In this document: positions 16,339 to 27,420 of the stretch, piece by piece | How positions within the stretch are numbered: the first letter of the stretch is position 1 | Layout of the letters: every line of letters starts with the position of its first letter | Source: Mesorhizobium sp. L2C084A000 | Lineage (GTDB): Bacteria > Pseudomonadota > Alphaproteobacteria > Rhizobiales > Rhizobiaceae | Length of the DNA: 37,996 nt | Assembly (NCBI RefSeq): GCF_000502875.1 | Contig: NZ_AYWX01000007.1 | Location: 147,464 to 185,459 of the forward strand | Direction of reading: 5' to 3' | Notes under the pieces: generated by a model | Databases searched by the model: none | What the model saw: only the letters and a program-made list of their open reading frames with translations | Told to the model about the DNA's origin: nothing | Made by a program: the position numbers and the translations under genes

Positions 16339-16867
16339 TCAAGACCCGGTTGAGCTTTGGCTCGGATAAGTAAATGGAATAACCATTCTCCGCTTCAGTC
16401 GACAGAAATCGACAATGCGCTTGCCTATCCGCCGAGCCTCGGCTTTGACCTTCGCTATGGCTGTCTTTCTGCGTTTCCCGGTCCCGGCGGCGCACTGGAT
16501 ATCCCGCTTTTCCCTGAGCAGGCTTGGCAATTGGAGCGCCCTGTCGCCAAGGAACTGATCTTGCGCGCAGAGCGCAGGAACAAGCTGATAGATTGTCTCG
16601 CCTCGCAAAACCGAAAACTCGGGGTTGAAGACCTTGCGCTATGGCGGCCCAGCAGGCCCGGTGACTGAGCAGGCAGGCGATCTCGCCGTCAGTCAATGGC
16701 AGCCTGTTCCGATATCCGACATTTTGCGGCAGCTGGTCCAGGTCCGGCCGATCCCGTGCGTCGATGGCCTGAACGCGTTCGAACGGGACGCCGATGCGGG
16801 CAAACTCCGCCGTCACACGGGCAAGGCGATCGGGAGACCGATCGAGATTGATGACCAGACGCTTCAT
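16339..16867 (-). pseudogene. Family 25 glycosyltransferase (LPS type), internal deletion with frameshift
   Basis: The first part (start 16867, MKRLVINLDRSPDRLARVTA) continues through RVQAIDARDRP and LTDGEIACLLSHRACWAAIA, the normal N-terminal third of GT25 enzymes. Near 16636-16642 this frame stops resembling the family. In another frame the end of a GT25 enzyme follows directly: KVFNPEFSVLRGETIYQLVP, ALCAQDQFLG and LPSLLREKR, running to a stop at 16339. The central catalytic region (about 80-100 residues, including the acidic EDD-type motif) is missing. So a deletion joined two ends out of frame. The gene is surely inactive. Start choice rests on family similarity, as no strong ribosome site is seen. 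Confidence 0.75.
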
Positions 16868-16989
16868 TGCCAAAGAAAATCTCACCCCCGGGACGCTCGC
16901 TCTCTAGCAGGCGTGGTGTTGCCGCGTGAGACTTTTTCTGGGGGAGGATGGACGCGCCATGGACCGGAGAAGAAAAGTCGAAACAGCCC

Positions 16990-17020
16990 TTGACCTTCCA
17001 GTTACTGGAAGCCCTATCTC
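16990..17020 (+). promoter_or_regulatory. CueR/HmrR-type promoter and operator of copA
   Basis: TTGACC (-35, 16990-16995) and TATCTC (-10, 17015-17020) are separated by 19 bp, the over-long spacer typical of MerR-family promoters. The spacer is filled by a perfect dyad CTTCCAGT-t-ACTGGAAG (16995-17011), which matches the copper-operator pattern of CueR/HmrR targets. Transcription would start near 17027, 28 bp before the copA start codon. Confidence 0.9.
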
Positions 17021-17054
17021 CACGTCACACGCCGATAAATCAAGGCATTTTCGA

Positions 17055-19559
<2,505 letters not shown>

Positions 19560-19602
19560 CCAAAGCCCCCAAATACGAAACCCACTCAACAGGAGACCAT
19601 GA

Positions 19603-19995
19603 ATGACCTTGGCCAAAAAACTCGTGCTGCTGCTGATGGCGGCCGGAATGCTGGTTGCCGTCTTCCTCGAAAGTGTTCCGGCGCAAAGTGAGGAGATGAA
19701 ACACGACATGGGCGCCATGGCGACGGATGCGACCAGCCCCTCGACCGAGGGCTACAAGGCAGCGATGGACAAGATGCATGCCGACATGATGGCATCTGAA
19801 TATACCGGCAATGCCGATGTCGATTTCGTCAAGGGCATGATCCCGCACCATCAGGGTGCCATCGACATGGCCAAGGTCGAGCTTGCCAACGGCAAGGATC
19901 CGGAAATCCGCAAGCTGGCCGAAGGCGTCATCGCCGCGCAGGAAGCCGAGATCAAGCAGATGCAGGCCTGGCTCGCCGCCCATCCGGTGAAGTAA
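19603..19995 (+). CDS. DUF305 exported protein, probable copper-handling partner
   Basis: A 130-residue periplasmic protein with a signal peptide (MTLAKKLVLLLMAAGMLVAV, cleavage near residue 28 after VPA). It is rich in Met and His. The DUF305 motif is MIPHHQGAIDMAK (79-91, His82-His83), preceded by MDKMHADMMAS. DUF305 proteins such as cyanobacterial CopM bind copper in the periplasm. This gene follows copA by 43 bp with AGGAG before its start, so it is very likely in the same copper-induced transcript. Its likely job is to bind the copper that CopA exports. The copper link is inferred from family and position; direct binding cannot be proved here. Confidence 0.88.
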   Translation: MTLAKKLVLLLMAAGMLVAVFLESVPAQSEEMKHDMGAMATDATSPSTEGYKAAMDKMHADMMASEYTGNADVDFVKGMIPHHQGAIDMAKVELANGKDPEIRKLAEGVIAAQEAEIKQMQAWLAAHPVK

Positions 19996-20079
19996 GTCTT
20001 CAGCCATCGCCAGCTCGGCGAGAACGCCTCTGGATTTCTCGTCCAGCCTGTGATGCGATCGGCCCAAATGGAGCCCGCC

Positions 20080-20925
20080 ATGCCGCCGACCATCAGAACC
20101 ACCAAACTGCCCTCAGGCGAAGCCGTTCAGGTGCTTGGCCAGGGCACATGGAAGATGGGCGAGGATATCAGTCGCCGTGCCGATGAGGTGAATGCCCTCA
20201 AGCTCGGCCTCGACCTCGGCATCACACTGATCGACACTGCCGAAATGTATGCCAGCGGCGGCGCCGAGGAGGTGGTGGCAGAGGCTATTGCCGGGCGCCG
20301 TGACGAGACCTTCCTGGTCTCGAAAGTTCTGCCATCGAACGCTTCGCGCGCGGGCGTGCAGCGCGCCTGCGAAAACAGCCTGAAGCGCCTGCGCACTGAC
20401 CGCATCGATCTCTATCTGCTGCATTGGCCGGGCAGCGTGCCGCTGGCGGAAACGGTCGCGGCCTTCGAGGCCCTGAAAAAGGCGGGCAAGATCCGTCACT
20501 GGGGCGTCAGCAATTTCGACACCGACGAGATGGAAGAGCTGATCGGCTTGTCGGATGGCGGCAATGTCCAGACCAACCAGGTGCTCTACAATCTGGTCCG
20601 GCGCGGCCTCGAATTCGACCTGGCGCCGTGGAGCCGGCAGCGCGGCATTCCGCTAATGGCTTATTCGCCGGTCGAGCAGGGCGCGCTGGCGCGCAATGCC
20701 AGGCTGGAAGCCATTGCCGCCCGCCACAAGGCCACGGCGGCACAGATCGCCCTGGCCTGGGTGATGCATCAGGAGGGCGTCATCGCCATCCCGAAGGCCA
20801 GCAGCCAAGAGCATGTCCGCCAGAACGTCGCGGCGCTCGACATCAAGCTTACGCCGCAGGACATCGCCGATCTCGACCGTGGCTTTCCGCCACCGACGCG
20901 CAAACGCGGGCTGGAGATGATTTAG
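20080..20925 (+). CDS. Aldo/keto reductase
   Basis: An NADPH-dependent oxidoreductase of the aldo/keto reductase superfamily, 281 residues forming an (alpha/beta)8 barrel. The catalytic tetrad is Asp52 and Tyr57 ([15 protein letters not shown]), Lys82 ([11 protein letters not shown]) and His115 (YLLHWPG). The coenzyme loop is seen in [15 protein letters not shown] near the end. The segment [13 protein letters not shown] is also typical. The substrate is unknown; the shape resembles the YeaE/2,5-diketo-gluconate reductase-like group. The start at 20080 has GGAG 6 bases upstream; the GTG at 20050 and other upstream starts lack one. It lies 84 bp downstream of the copper DUF305 gene but is probably functionally separate. 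It converges on mutS, with a palindromic repeat between. Confidence 0.92.
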   Translation: MPPTIRTTKLPSGEAVQVLGQGTWKMGEDISRRADEVNALKLGLDLGITLIDTAEMYASGGAEEVVAEAIAGRRDETFLVSKVLPSNASRAGVQRACENSLKRLRTDRIDLYLLHWPGSVPLAETVAAFEALKKAGKIRHWGVSNFDTDEMEELIGLSDGGNVQTNQVLYNLVRRGLEFDLAPWSRQRGIPLMAYSPVEQGALARNARLEAIAARHKATAAQIALAWVMHQEGVIAIPKASSQEHVRQNVAALDIKLTPQDIADLDRGFPPPTRKRGLEMI

Positions 20926-20956
20926 GCGCGCAGATAGCGAAGGCCGCGTTCCGTCA

Positions 20957-21108
20957 CACCCCCCTCTGGCCTGCCGGCCATCTCCCCCGCAAGGGGGAGA
21001 TAGGCAGCTTCCGCGCTCCGCTCTCCTTGCATGGTGATTGGCGAAAGCCAAGGTGACGTCCGATCTCCCCCCTTGCGGGGGAGATGCCCGGTAGGGCAGA
21101 GGGGGGTG
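20957..21108. repeat. 152-bp palindromic repeat element, copy 1
   Basis: The two ends are long imperfect inverted repeats. CACCCCCCTCTG at 20957-20968 pairs with CAGAGGGGGGTG at 21097-21108. Inward, GCCATCTCCCCC and GGGGGAGATGCCC pair again, and each arm holds its own hairpin (CTCCCCCgcaaGGGGGAG). The centre includes TTGGCGAAAGC. Copy 2 at 36201-36355 has the same plan. It fills the gap between the convergent aldo/keto reductase and mutS genes. Confidence 0.9.
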
Positions 21109-21130
21109 CTGTCCCGCCGACCTTTACTGG

Positions 21131-23854
21131 CTACGCCAGTCCCTTAAGCCGGTAAAGCGCCTCCAGCGCTTCCCTTGGCGTCATCTCGTCGGGATTGATG
21201 TCGCCGAGCGCGGCACCCAACGCGTCGCCCTTGGCCGGCTTCGCCGCTTCCCGCTTCACCGCCACCGAAAACAGCGGCAGGTCGTCGACCAGCCGGTTGG
21301 TCTTGCCGGAAACCTCGCCTTCCTCCAACTGGTGCAGGACTTCCTTGGCCCGGTCGACCACCGCTTCCGGCAGCCCGGCCAGCCGCGCCACCTGCACACC
21401 GTAGGAGCGGTCGGCGGCGCCCTTGCCGACCTCGTGCAGGAAGACGACGTCGTTTTCCCATTCCTTGACCCGCATGGTGACGTTGTGGAGCCGCGCCAGC
21501 TTGCCGGCCAGCGAGGTCATTTCGTGAAAGTGAGTAGCGAAGATCGCCCGGCAGCGGTTCTTCTCATGCAGATATTCGACCGCCGCCCAGGCGATCGACA
21601 GGCCGTCGAAGGTGGCGGTGCCGCGGCCGATCTCGTCGAGGATCACCAGGGCGCGCTCGCCGGCCTGGTTGAGGATTGCCGCCGTCTCGACCATCTCGAC
21701 CATGAAGGTCGAGCGGCCGCGCGCCAGATCGTCCGAGGCGCCGACACGCGAGAACAGCCGGTCGACGACGCCGATATGGGCCGAGGTCGCTGGCACGAAC
21801 GAGCCGGTCTGCGCCAGGATGGCGATCAGCGCGTTTTGCCGCAGGAACGTCGACTTGCCGCCCATGTTGGGGCCGGTCAGAAGCCAGATCGCGCCATTCT
21901 TGGCGCTGCCCTCCGGCGACAGGTCGCAATCATTGGCGACGAACGGGCCTTCGCCCGAACGGCGCAAGGCCTGCTCGACCACCGGATGCCGGCCCCCCAA
22001 AATGTCGAAAGCAAGGCTCGAATCCACCACCGGCCGGCACCAGGCTTCGCTTTCCGAGAGAAGCGCAAGTGCCGCCGAGACATCGAGCACGGCCAGCGCA
22101 TCCGCACCGGCGCGGATCTTCTCCGCTTCGCCGACCGCTTCCGCCGTCAGCGCGTCGAAGGCGGCAAGCTCGATGCTGAGCGCCCGGTCGGCGGCGTTGG
22201 CGATCTTGGTCTCGAGTTCGGCAAGCTCGGTCGTCGTGAAGCGCATGGCGTTGGCCATGGTCTGGCGGTGGATGAAGCGAGCCTTGGCGCCGTCGCTGCC
22301 GGTCATGATCGCGTGGTGATTGGCGGTCACCTCGATGTAGTAGCCAAGCACATTGTTGTGGCGGATCTTCAGCGAGCGGATGCCGGTCTCGTCGATCAGC
22401 GAGCGCTCCAGCCCGGCGATCACTTTGCGCGACTCATCGCGCAGCGCCCGCATCTCGTCGAGATCGGGGTGATAGCCGCCGCGAACGAAGCCGCCGTCAC
22501 GCTTGAGCAGCGGCAGTTCGTCGCCAAGCGCCTGTGTCAGGTGCTGGGCCAGCGCCTGGGGCAGCGCGTGGATGGCAGCGAGTGCCGCCGTCAATTCCCT
22601 GGGCAGGGCGGTCGCGGCAAAGATCTCGGCGATCGCGCCGGCAGCCTCGAAACCGGCGCGCAGCGCGCCAAGGTCGCGCGGGCCGCCCCGGTTGAGCGCC
22701 AGCCTGGACAGCGCGCGCGGCATGTCGGCGACGCTCTTCAGGCTCGACCGTACCGCCTGGCACAGCCGCGTTTCGGCACGGAAGAACGAAACCGAGTCCA
22801 GCCTGCCGCCGATCGCCACCGGGTCGGTCAGTGGCGCCATCAGCCGGTCGGCGAGCAGCCTTGCGCCGCCGCCCGTCACCGTGCGGTCGATCGCCTTGAA
22901 CAGCGAGCCTTCGCGGCTACCCGACAGAGTGCGTAAGAGTTCCAGATTGCCGCGCGTGGCCGGATCGATGAACAGGGTCGATCCTTGCTCTTCGCGCTCG
23001 GGCCGCGATAGCGGCGGGCGCTCCGCCTTCTGCGTCTTCTCGACATAGGCGATGGCGCCGGAGATCGCCGACAGTTCGGCGCGCGAAAAGGCGCCAAAAC
23101 TATCCGGTGTCGCCACATCGAAGAAGCGGGCGATGCGTCCCGTGGCCGAGGCCGAATCAAACAGCGACGGCGGCTGCGGGCTGGCGACGCGGCCAAGCAC
23201 GTCGAACACCGGTTTCAACTCCGGATCGTGGAACACCGGCTCGGCGACGATCAGCTCGCGCGGATCGACGCGGAAAATGTCGGCCAAAAGCCGGTCGGCG
23301 GTGGTGTCGGTGACGCGGAAGGCGCCCGTCGAGATATCGATCCAGGCCAGCGCAAAGGAGTGGTCCGCTCCGCCTTTCACCCGCCCCAGCGCCATCAGGA
23401 AACTCGATTCCGACGGCGCCAGCAATTTGTCCTCGGTGATGGTGCCCGGTGTCACCAGCCGCACCACGTCGCGGCGCACCACCGATTTGCCGCCGCGTTT
23501 CTTGGCCTCGGCCGGATCCTCGATCTGTTCGCAGACGGCAACGCGGAAACCCTGGCCGATCAGCTTTTGCAGATAATCGTCGGCGGCATGCACCGGCACG
23601 CCGCACATCGGAATGTCGAGCCCTTGATACTTGCCGCGTTTGGTCAGCACGATGCCCAACGCCCGGCTCGCCTTCTCGGCATCGTCGAAGAACAGCTCGT
23701 AGAAATCGCCCATGCGATAGAACAGCAGCGAATCGGGGTTCGCCGCCTTGATCTCGATGAATTGCTCGATCATCGGCGTGGCGCCGGCGTGGGCGGTCGG
23801 CACCGGCGTCATCGCCTCGGGGGCGTCTGGCTCGTTCGGGCTGTGCATGTTCAT
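21131..23854 (-). CDS. mutS: DNA mismatch repair protein MutS
   Basis: A mismatch-recognition ATPase of about 907 residues, the expected length. The mismatch-reading Phe-x-Glu motif is in [17 protein letters not shown] near residue 50. The ATPase shows Walker [10 protein letters not shown] (near 660) and Walker [19 protein letters not shown] (near 735), followed by [11 protein letters not shown]. The C-terminus carries the usual tail ending LYRLKGLA. The protein binds mispairs and small loops, then recruits MutL. The frame could start at GTG 23863, three codons earlier than the ATG chosen at 23854; no strong ribosome site decides. It is transcribed divergently from the malic enzyme gene across a 213-bp gap. 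In Sinorhizobium a malic enzyme gene also neighbours mutS, as I recall. Confidence 0.97.
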   Translation of the reverse strand: MNMHSPNEPDAPEAMTPVPTAHAGATPMIEQFIEIKAANPDSLLFYRMGDFYELFFDDAEKASRALGIVLTKRGKYQGLDIPMCGVPVHAADDYLQKLIGQGFRVAVCEQIEDPAEAKKRGGKSVVRRDVVRLVTPGTITEDKLLAPSESSFLMALGRVKGGADHSFALAWIDISTGAFRVTDTTADRLLADIFRVDPRELIVAEPVFHDPELKPVFDVLGRVASPQPPSLFDSASATGRIARFFDVATPDSFGAFSRAELSAISGAIAYVEKTQKAERPPLSRPEREEQGSTLFIDPATRGNLELLRTLSGSREGSLFKAIDRTVTGGGARLLADRLMAPLTDPVAIGGRLDSVSFFRAETRLCQAVRSSLKSVADMPRALSRLALNRGGPRDLGALRAGFEAAGAIAEIFAATALPRELTAALAAIHALPQALAQHLTQALGDELPLLKRDGGFVRGGYHPDLDEMRALRDESRKVIAGLERSLIDETGIRSLKIRHNNVLGYYIEVTANHHAIMTGSDGAKARFIHRQTMANAMRFTTTELAELETKIANAADRALSIELAAFDALTAEAVGEAEKIRAGADALAVLDVSAALALLSESEAWCRPVVDSSLAFDILGGRHPVVEQALRRSGEGPFVANDCDLSPEGSAKNGAIWLLTGPNMGGKSTFLRQNALIAILAQTGSFVPATSAHIGVVDRLFSRVGASDDLARGRSTFMVEMVETAAILNQAGERALVILDEIGRGTATFDGLSIAWAAVEYLHEKNRCRAIFATHFHEMTSLAGKLARLHNVTMRVKEWENDVVFLHEVGKGAADRSYGVQVARLAGLPEAVVDRAKEVLHQLEEGEVSGKTNRLVDDLPLFSVAVKREAAKPAKGDALGAALGDINPDEMTPREALEALYRLKGLA

Positions 23855-24067
23855 GCGCGGCACGCTAGCAGATGTGATGATGCGGTTTAATGCCAGAGCT
23901 TCGAAAAACAGGGGACGACGGGACGGCAGCTTGTCCGCAATTGCCGATGCGGACGGCGATTCCAGCGCGCTGGCGGTTTACACGCGGCGGCGCGTGGTCT
24001 TAATTCGGTCCGACACAAAGCACCCGCTTCAACGAGGTGCTGCACCGGTGAGGAAATCAAGAACATC

Positions 24068-26347
24068 ATGGCCAGGAAAACCGAGAACAACGGTCCGTCC
24101 GTCAGTGCGCAGGAAGCGCTCGAATTCCACGCCATGGGTCGCCCCGGCAAGCTGGAGGTCGTTGCCACCAAGCCGATGGCGACGCAACGCGACCTCAGCC
24201 TCGCCTATTCGCCTGGCGTCGCGGTTCCTGTTCTGGCCATCGCCGAAGACCCCTCGCGCGCCTTCGACTACACGACGCGCGGCAATATGGTCGCCGTCAT
24301 CTCCAACGGCACCGCCATTCTCGGCCTTGGCAATCTCGGCGCGCTGGCCTCCAAGCCGGTGATGGAGGGCAAGGCGGTGCTGTTCAAGCGCTTCGCCGAT
24401 GTCGATTCCATCGACCTCGAGGTCGATACCGAGGACGCCGACGAGTTCATCAACTGTGTGCGTTTCCTCGGGCCCTCTTTCGGCGGCATCAATCTCGAGG
24501 ACATCAAGGCGCCGGAATGCTTCATCATCGAGCAGCGCCTGCGCGAATTGATGGACATCCCGGTCTTCCATGACGACCAGCACGGCACTGCGATCATCTC
24601 GGCCGCCGGCCTGATCAACGCGCTGGAAATCACCGGCCGCGACATGAAGACCACAAAAATGGTCTGCAACGGCGCCGGTGCAGCCGGCATCGCCTGTATC
24701 GAGCTGATGAAGGCGATGGGTTTTGCCCCCGAAAACATCACTTTGTGCGACACCAAGGGTGTGGTGTTCCAGGGCCGCACCGAAGGCATGAACCAGTGGA
24801 AGTCGGCGCATGCGGTCAAGACCGAGGCGCGCAGCCTCGCCGAGGCGCTCGACGGCGCCGACGTCTTCCTCGGCCTCTCCGCCAAGGGCGCGCTGACCAC
24901 CGCCATGGTGCAGTCGATGGCCAAGAACCCGATCATCTTCGCCATGGCCAATCCCGATCCGGAAATCACGCCGGAGGAGGTCGCCGAAATCCGCACCGAC
25001 GCCATCATGGCCACAGGGCGTTCTGATTACCCCAACCAGGTCAACAACGTGCTCGGCTTCCCCTACATCTTCCGCGGCGCGCTGGATGTCAGGGCAACCA
25101 CCATCAATGACGACATGAAGATCGCCGCCGCGCAGGCGCTGGCGGCATTGGCACGCCAGGATGTGCCCGACGACGTCGCCGCCGCCTATCAGGGCAACCG
25201 GCCGAAATTCGGCCCCAACTACATCATCCCGGTGCCGTTCGACCCGCGCCTGATCTCGGCCATCCCGATTGCGGTGGCCAAGGCGGCGATGGATTCCGGC
25301 GTCGCCCGCAAGCCGATCCTCGATCTCGATCGTTACGCGCAGGAACTGTCGGCCCGCCGCGACCCGATCGCATCGACCCTGCAGCGCATCTACGACCGCG
25401 TGCGCCGCCAGCCCAAGCGCATCGTCTTCGCCGAGGGCGAGGAGGAGCAGGTCATGCGCGCCGCCGTCTCCTATGTGAACCAGCGGCTCGGCACCGCCAT
25501 CCTGCTCGGACGCGACGACGTCATCAAGGAAAACGCCAAGCACGCCGGCATCGACCTCAACAAGCAAGGCATCGAGATCATCAACGCCCGCCTGTCGCGC
25601 CGCAACGGCATCTACACCGACTATCTCTACGAGCGCATGCAGCGCAAAGGCTTCCTGTTCCGCGACTGCCAGCGGCTGATCAACAACGACCGCAACCATT
25701 TTGCCGCCTGCATGGTGGCGCTGGGCGACGCCGACGGCATCGTCACGGGTGTGACCCGCAACTATTCCACCGCACTCGACGACATCCGCCGCGTCATCGA
25801 CGCCAAGCCCGGCCACCGCGTCATCGGCGTCTCGATCGTGCTGGCGCGGGGCAAGACCGTGCTCGTCGCCGACACCGCCGTGCACGACATGCCGAACGCC
25901 GAGCAGATCGCCGACATCGCCGAGGAGGCCGCGGGCTTTGCCCGCCGCATGGGCTATGAGCCGAGGCTCGCCATGCTCGCCTATTCGACCTTCGGCCATC
26001 CGCAGGGCGAGCGCTCCGAGCGCGTCCAGGAAGCGGTGCGCATCCTCGACAAGCGCCGCGTCGATTTCGAATATGACGGCGAAATGGCCGCCGACGTGGC
26101 GCTCAATGCGCGGGCCATGGCGCAATATCCGTTCATAAGGTTGACCGGCCCGGCCAATGTGCTGATCATGCCGGCGTTCCACTCGGCCTCGATCTCGACC
26201 AAGATGCTGCAGGAACTCGGCGGCTCCACGGTCATCGGCCCGCTGCTGGTCGGCTTGAACAAGCCAGTTCAGATCGTGTCGCTCAACGCCAAGGACTCGG
26301 ACATCGTCAACATGGCGGCGATCGCGGCGTATACGGCGGGGACTTGA
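24068..26347 (+). CDS. maeB: Malic enzyme with C-terminal phosphotransacetylase-like domain (DME/TME type)
   Basis: Decarboxylates malate to pyruvate with NAD(P)+, supplying acetyl-CoA for the TCA cycle during growth on C4-dicarboxylates; in rhizobia this is important for symbiosis. The protein has 759 residues. The malic enzyme part (about 1-430) has LAYSPGVAVP, GKAVLFKRFADVDSID (catalytic Lys), HDDQHGTAI, CNGAGAAGIAC (nucleotide-binding loop) and FAMANPDPE. The rest (about 450-759, RIVFAEGEEEQVMRAA onward) resembles phosphotransacetylase. In known rhizobial enzymes this part has no transacetylase activity and affects regulation. Whether NAD (dme) or NADP (tme) is used cannot be told here. 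The position next to mutS favours tme, based on memory of the S. meliloti order. Confidence 0.94.
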   Translation: MARKTENNGPSVSAQEALEFHAMGRPGKLEVVATKPMATQRDLSLAYSPGVAVPVLAIAEDPSRAFDYTTRGNMVAVISNGTAILGLGNLGALASKPVMEGKAVLFKRFADVDSIDLEVDTEDADEFINCVRFLGPSFGGINLEDIKAPECFIIEQRLRELMDIPVFHDDQHGTAIISAAGLINALEITGRDMKTTKMVCNGAGAAGIACIELMKAMGFAPENITLCDTKGVVFQGRTEGMNQWKSAHAVKTEARSLAEALDGADVFLGLSAKGALTTAMVQSMAKNPIIFAMANPDPEITPEEVAEIRTDAIMATGRSDYPNQVNNVLGFPYIFRGALDVRATTINDDMKIAAAQALAALARQDVPDDVAAAYQGNRPKFGPNYIIPVPFDPRLISAIPIAVAKAAMDSGVARKPILDLDRYAQELSARRDPIASTLQRIYDRVRRQPKRIVFAEGEEEQVMRAAVSYVNQRLGTAILLGRDDVIKENAKHAGIDLNKQGIEIINARLSRRNGIYTDYLYERMQRKGFLFRDCQRLINNDRNHFAACMVALGDADGIVTGVTRNYSTALDDIRRVIDAKPGHRVIGVSIVLARGKTVLVADTAVHDMPNAEQIADIAEEAAGFARRMGYEPRLAMLAYSTFGHPQGERSERVQEAVRILDKRRVDFEYDGEMAADVALNARAMAQYPFIRLTGPANVLIMPAFHSASISTKMLQELGGSTVIGPLLVGLNKPVQIVSLNAKDSDIVNMAAIAAYTAGT

Positions 26348-26380
26348 GCGGCGAGCCTTAGCGGTGAGTCTGCGAGGCGT

Positions 26381-27082
26381 TCAGCCCGGCGCGAATACGC
26401 GCGCGGCTTCGATCACCTCGTCGACCTGATCCTGCCGAAGCAGGTCGACGGGAATGCGGCCGTCGAGCTGCGCCGAGGGCCGCGTCAGCCACAGCCATGC
26501 GAGCCTTGGATTGGTGATCAGCGACAGCACGTCGCGAATGCCCGCAACCGGCCGTCCATCGACGAACTGCGCCAGCGGGAAGACATGTTTGCGGCCGCCC
26601 TTGCGCAAGGCGATGACCTCGCCCCGCCGTTGCCAGCGATGCAGGGTCGAGCGGGCGATACGCAAATTCTCTTCCAGATAGGTCGAGCCGGCGACGCGGC
26701 CCGCCCAGTCCTCGATCAGCATCGATTCGAGATCGTCGGACTTTGGCAGCGAAGGAGGCTCGACATCGGCCAACGGGGTCGTCGGCGGATTGATTACGCC
26801 GGCTATACCGGCTTCGCTGCGGCGCGCGGCTTCCGCCGCCACCGCGCGCACGAATTTCGAGGCCAGGCCGGGCAGGTCGGCATGGATGGCGTCGATGGCG
26901 CGCTGGTGCTTCGGTGACAGCAAGGTGACGGCGGACGCTATGCTGCCGGCGATCTTGCCGACCGAGACCATGGTGGGCTTGTTGATGGCCTCGTCATAGT
27001 GCGCAAGCGCGCGCTCGACGTCCTCCGCGACCATCTCCGCGAAGTCGTCCTGTTTGAGGCCCTGGATCTGAAATCTGTTCAT
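26381..27082 (-). CDS. MbcA/ParS/Xre-type antitoxin-like protein without an adjacent toxin
   Basis: A 233-residue cytosolic protein. The C-terminal part (about 175-229: IRDVLSLITNPRLAWLWLTR, PVDLLRQDQVDEVIEAAR) matches the toxin-binding domain (DUF2384) of Xre/ParS/MbcA antitoxins. Just before it lies a MerR/excisionase-like DNA-binding patch (RIARSTLHRWQRRGEVIALR, 141-160). The N-terminal 100 residues are helical and unfamiliar. The start at 27082 is an ATG giving MNRFQIQGLKQDDF; the open frame continues to 27937 but that part has no coding character and overlaps the PfkB gene antisense. No RES-type or other toxin gene is next to it: malic enzyme converges on one side and the PfkB gene lies 338 bp away on the other. 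It could therefore act as a plain transcription regulator. Confidence 0.75.
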   Translation of the reverse strand: MNRFQIQGLKQDDFAEMVAEDVERALAHYDEAINKPTMVSVGKIAGSIASAVTLLSPKHQRAIDAIHADLPGLASKFVRAVAAEAARRSEAGIAGVINPPTTPLADVEPPSLPKSDDLESMLIEDWAGRVAGSTYLEENLRIARSTLHRWQRRGEVIALRKGGRKHVFPLAQFVDGRPVAGIRDVLSLITNPRLAWLWLTRPSAQLDGRIPVDLLRQDQVDEVIEAARVFAPG

Positions 27083-27305
27083 GCATCTGTCTTTTGGCCG
27101 CGCGCTCCCCTCAGCTGCGGCCGATTGTTGAATTTCTAGTGCGGAAAACGGAAATCGCGGCGGCAACGAATCCGGCCGCCCGACAGCATGCTGTCCAGCA
27201 TTTCTTGACACCCCAACTGACTGAGGGCGCACCGAAATGTCAGTCGCGGGACGCCCAGATTGCGTGTAGGTGCGATGTATGACAGCCGCGCGACGGTGAG
27301 AAGCG
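27083..27305. other. Intergenic region between the PfkB and antitoxin-like genes
   Basis: No convincing gene is present. The 64-residue minus-strand frame at 27136-27330 has no ribosome site or family features. The promoter of the antitoxin-like gene should lie here, but no clear -35/-10 pair was identified. Confidence 0.45.
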
Positions 27306-27345
27306 GTCCGCGCAGCGGACGAAAAGCCAATTGCTTGGCTTTTCG
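27306..27345. repeat. Tandem hairpins downstream of the PfkB gene
   Basis: Two adjoining perfect stems are present: GTCCGC-gca-GCGGAC (27306-27320) and an 11-bp stem CGAAAAGCCAA (27320-27330) / TTGGCTTTTCG (27335-27345) with loop TTGC. They lie about 75 bp beyond the PfkB stop codon and may stabilise or end its transcript. No T-run follows, so a classical terminator is not claimed. Confidence 0.6.
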
Positions 27346-27420
27346 AGCTTCGAACGCCCTGAGCCTGCGAAGGGCAGCGGCGCGACCGGCCGCCTACGGC
27401 ACAAGCGCCGGGCTTTAGGG

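Noticed and set aside
16926..17054. Upstream extension of copA to 877 residues
   Set aside because: The CueR-type promoter lies inside it, so transcription begins downstream of the proposed start.
20957..21108. CRISPR-like repeat
   Set aside because: It is one inverted-repeat element, not evenly spaced direct repeats with spacers.
24029..26182. A 717-residue frame antisense to the malic enzyme
   Set aside because: Shadow of the malic enzyme gene; no domain, no ribosome site.
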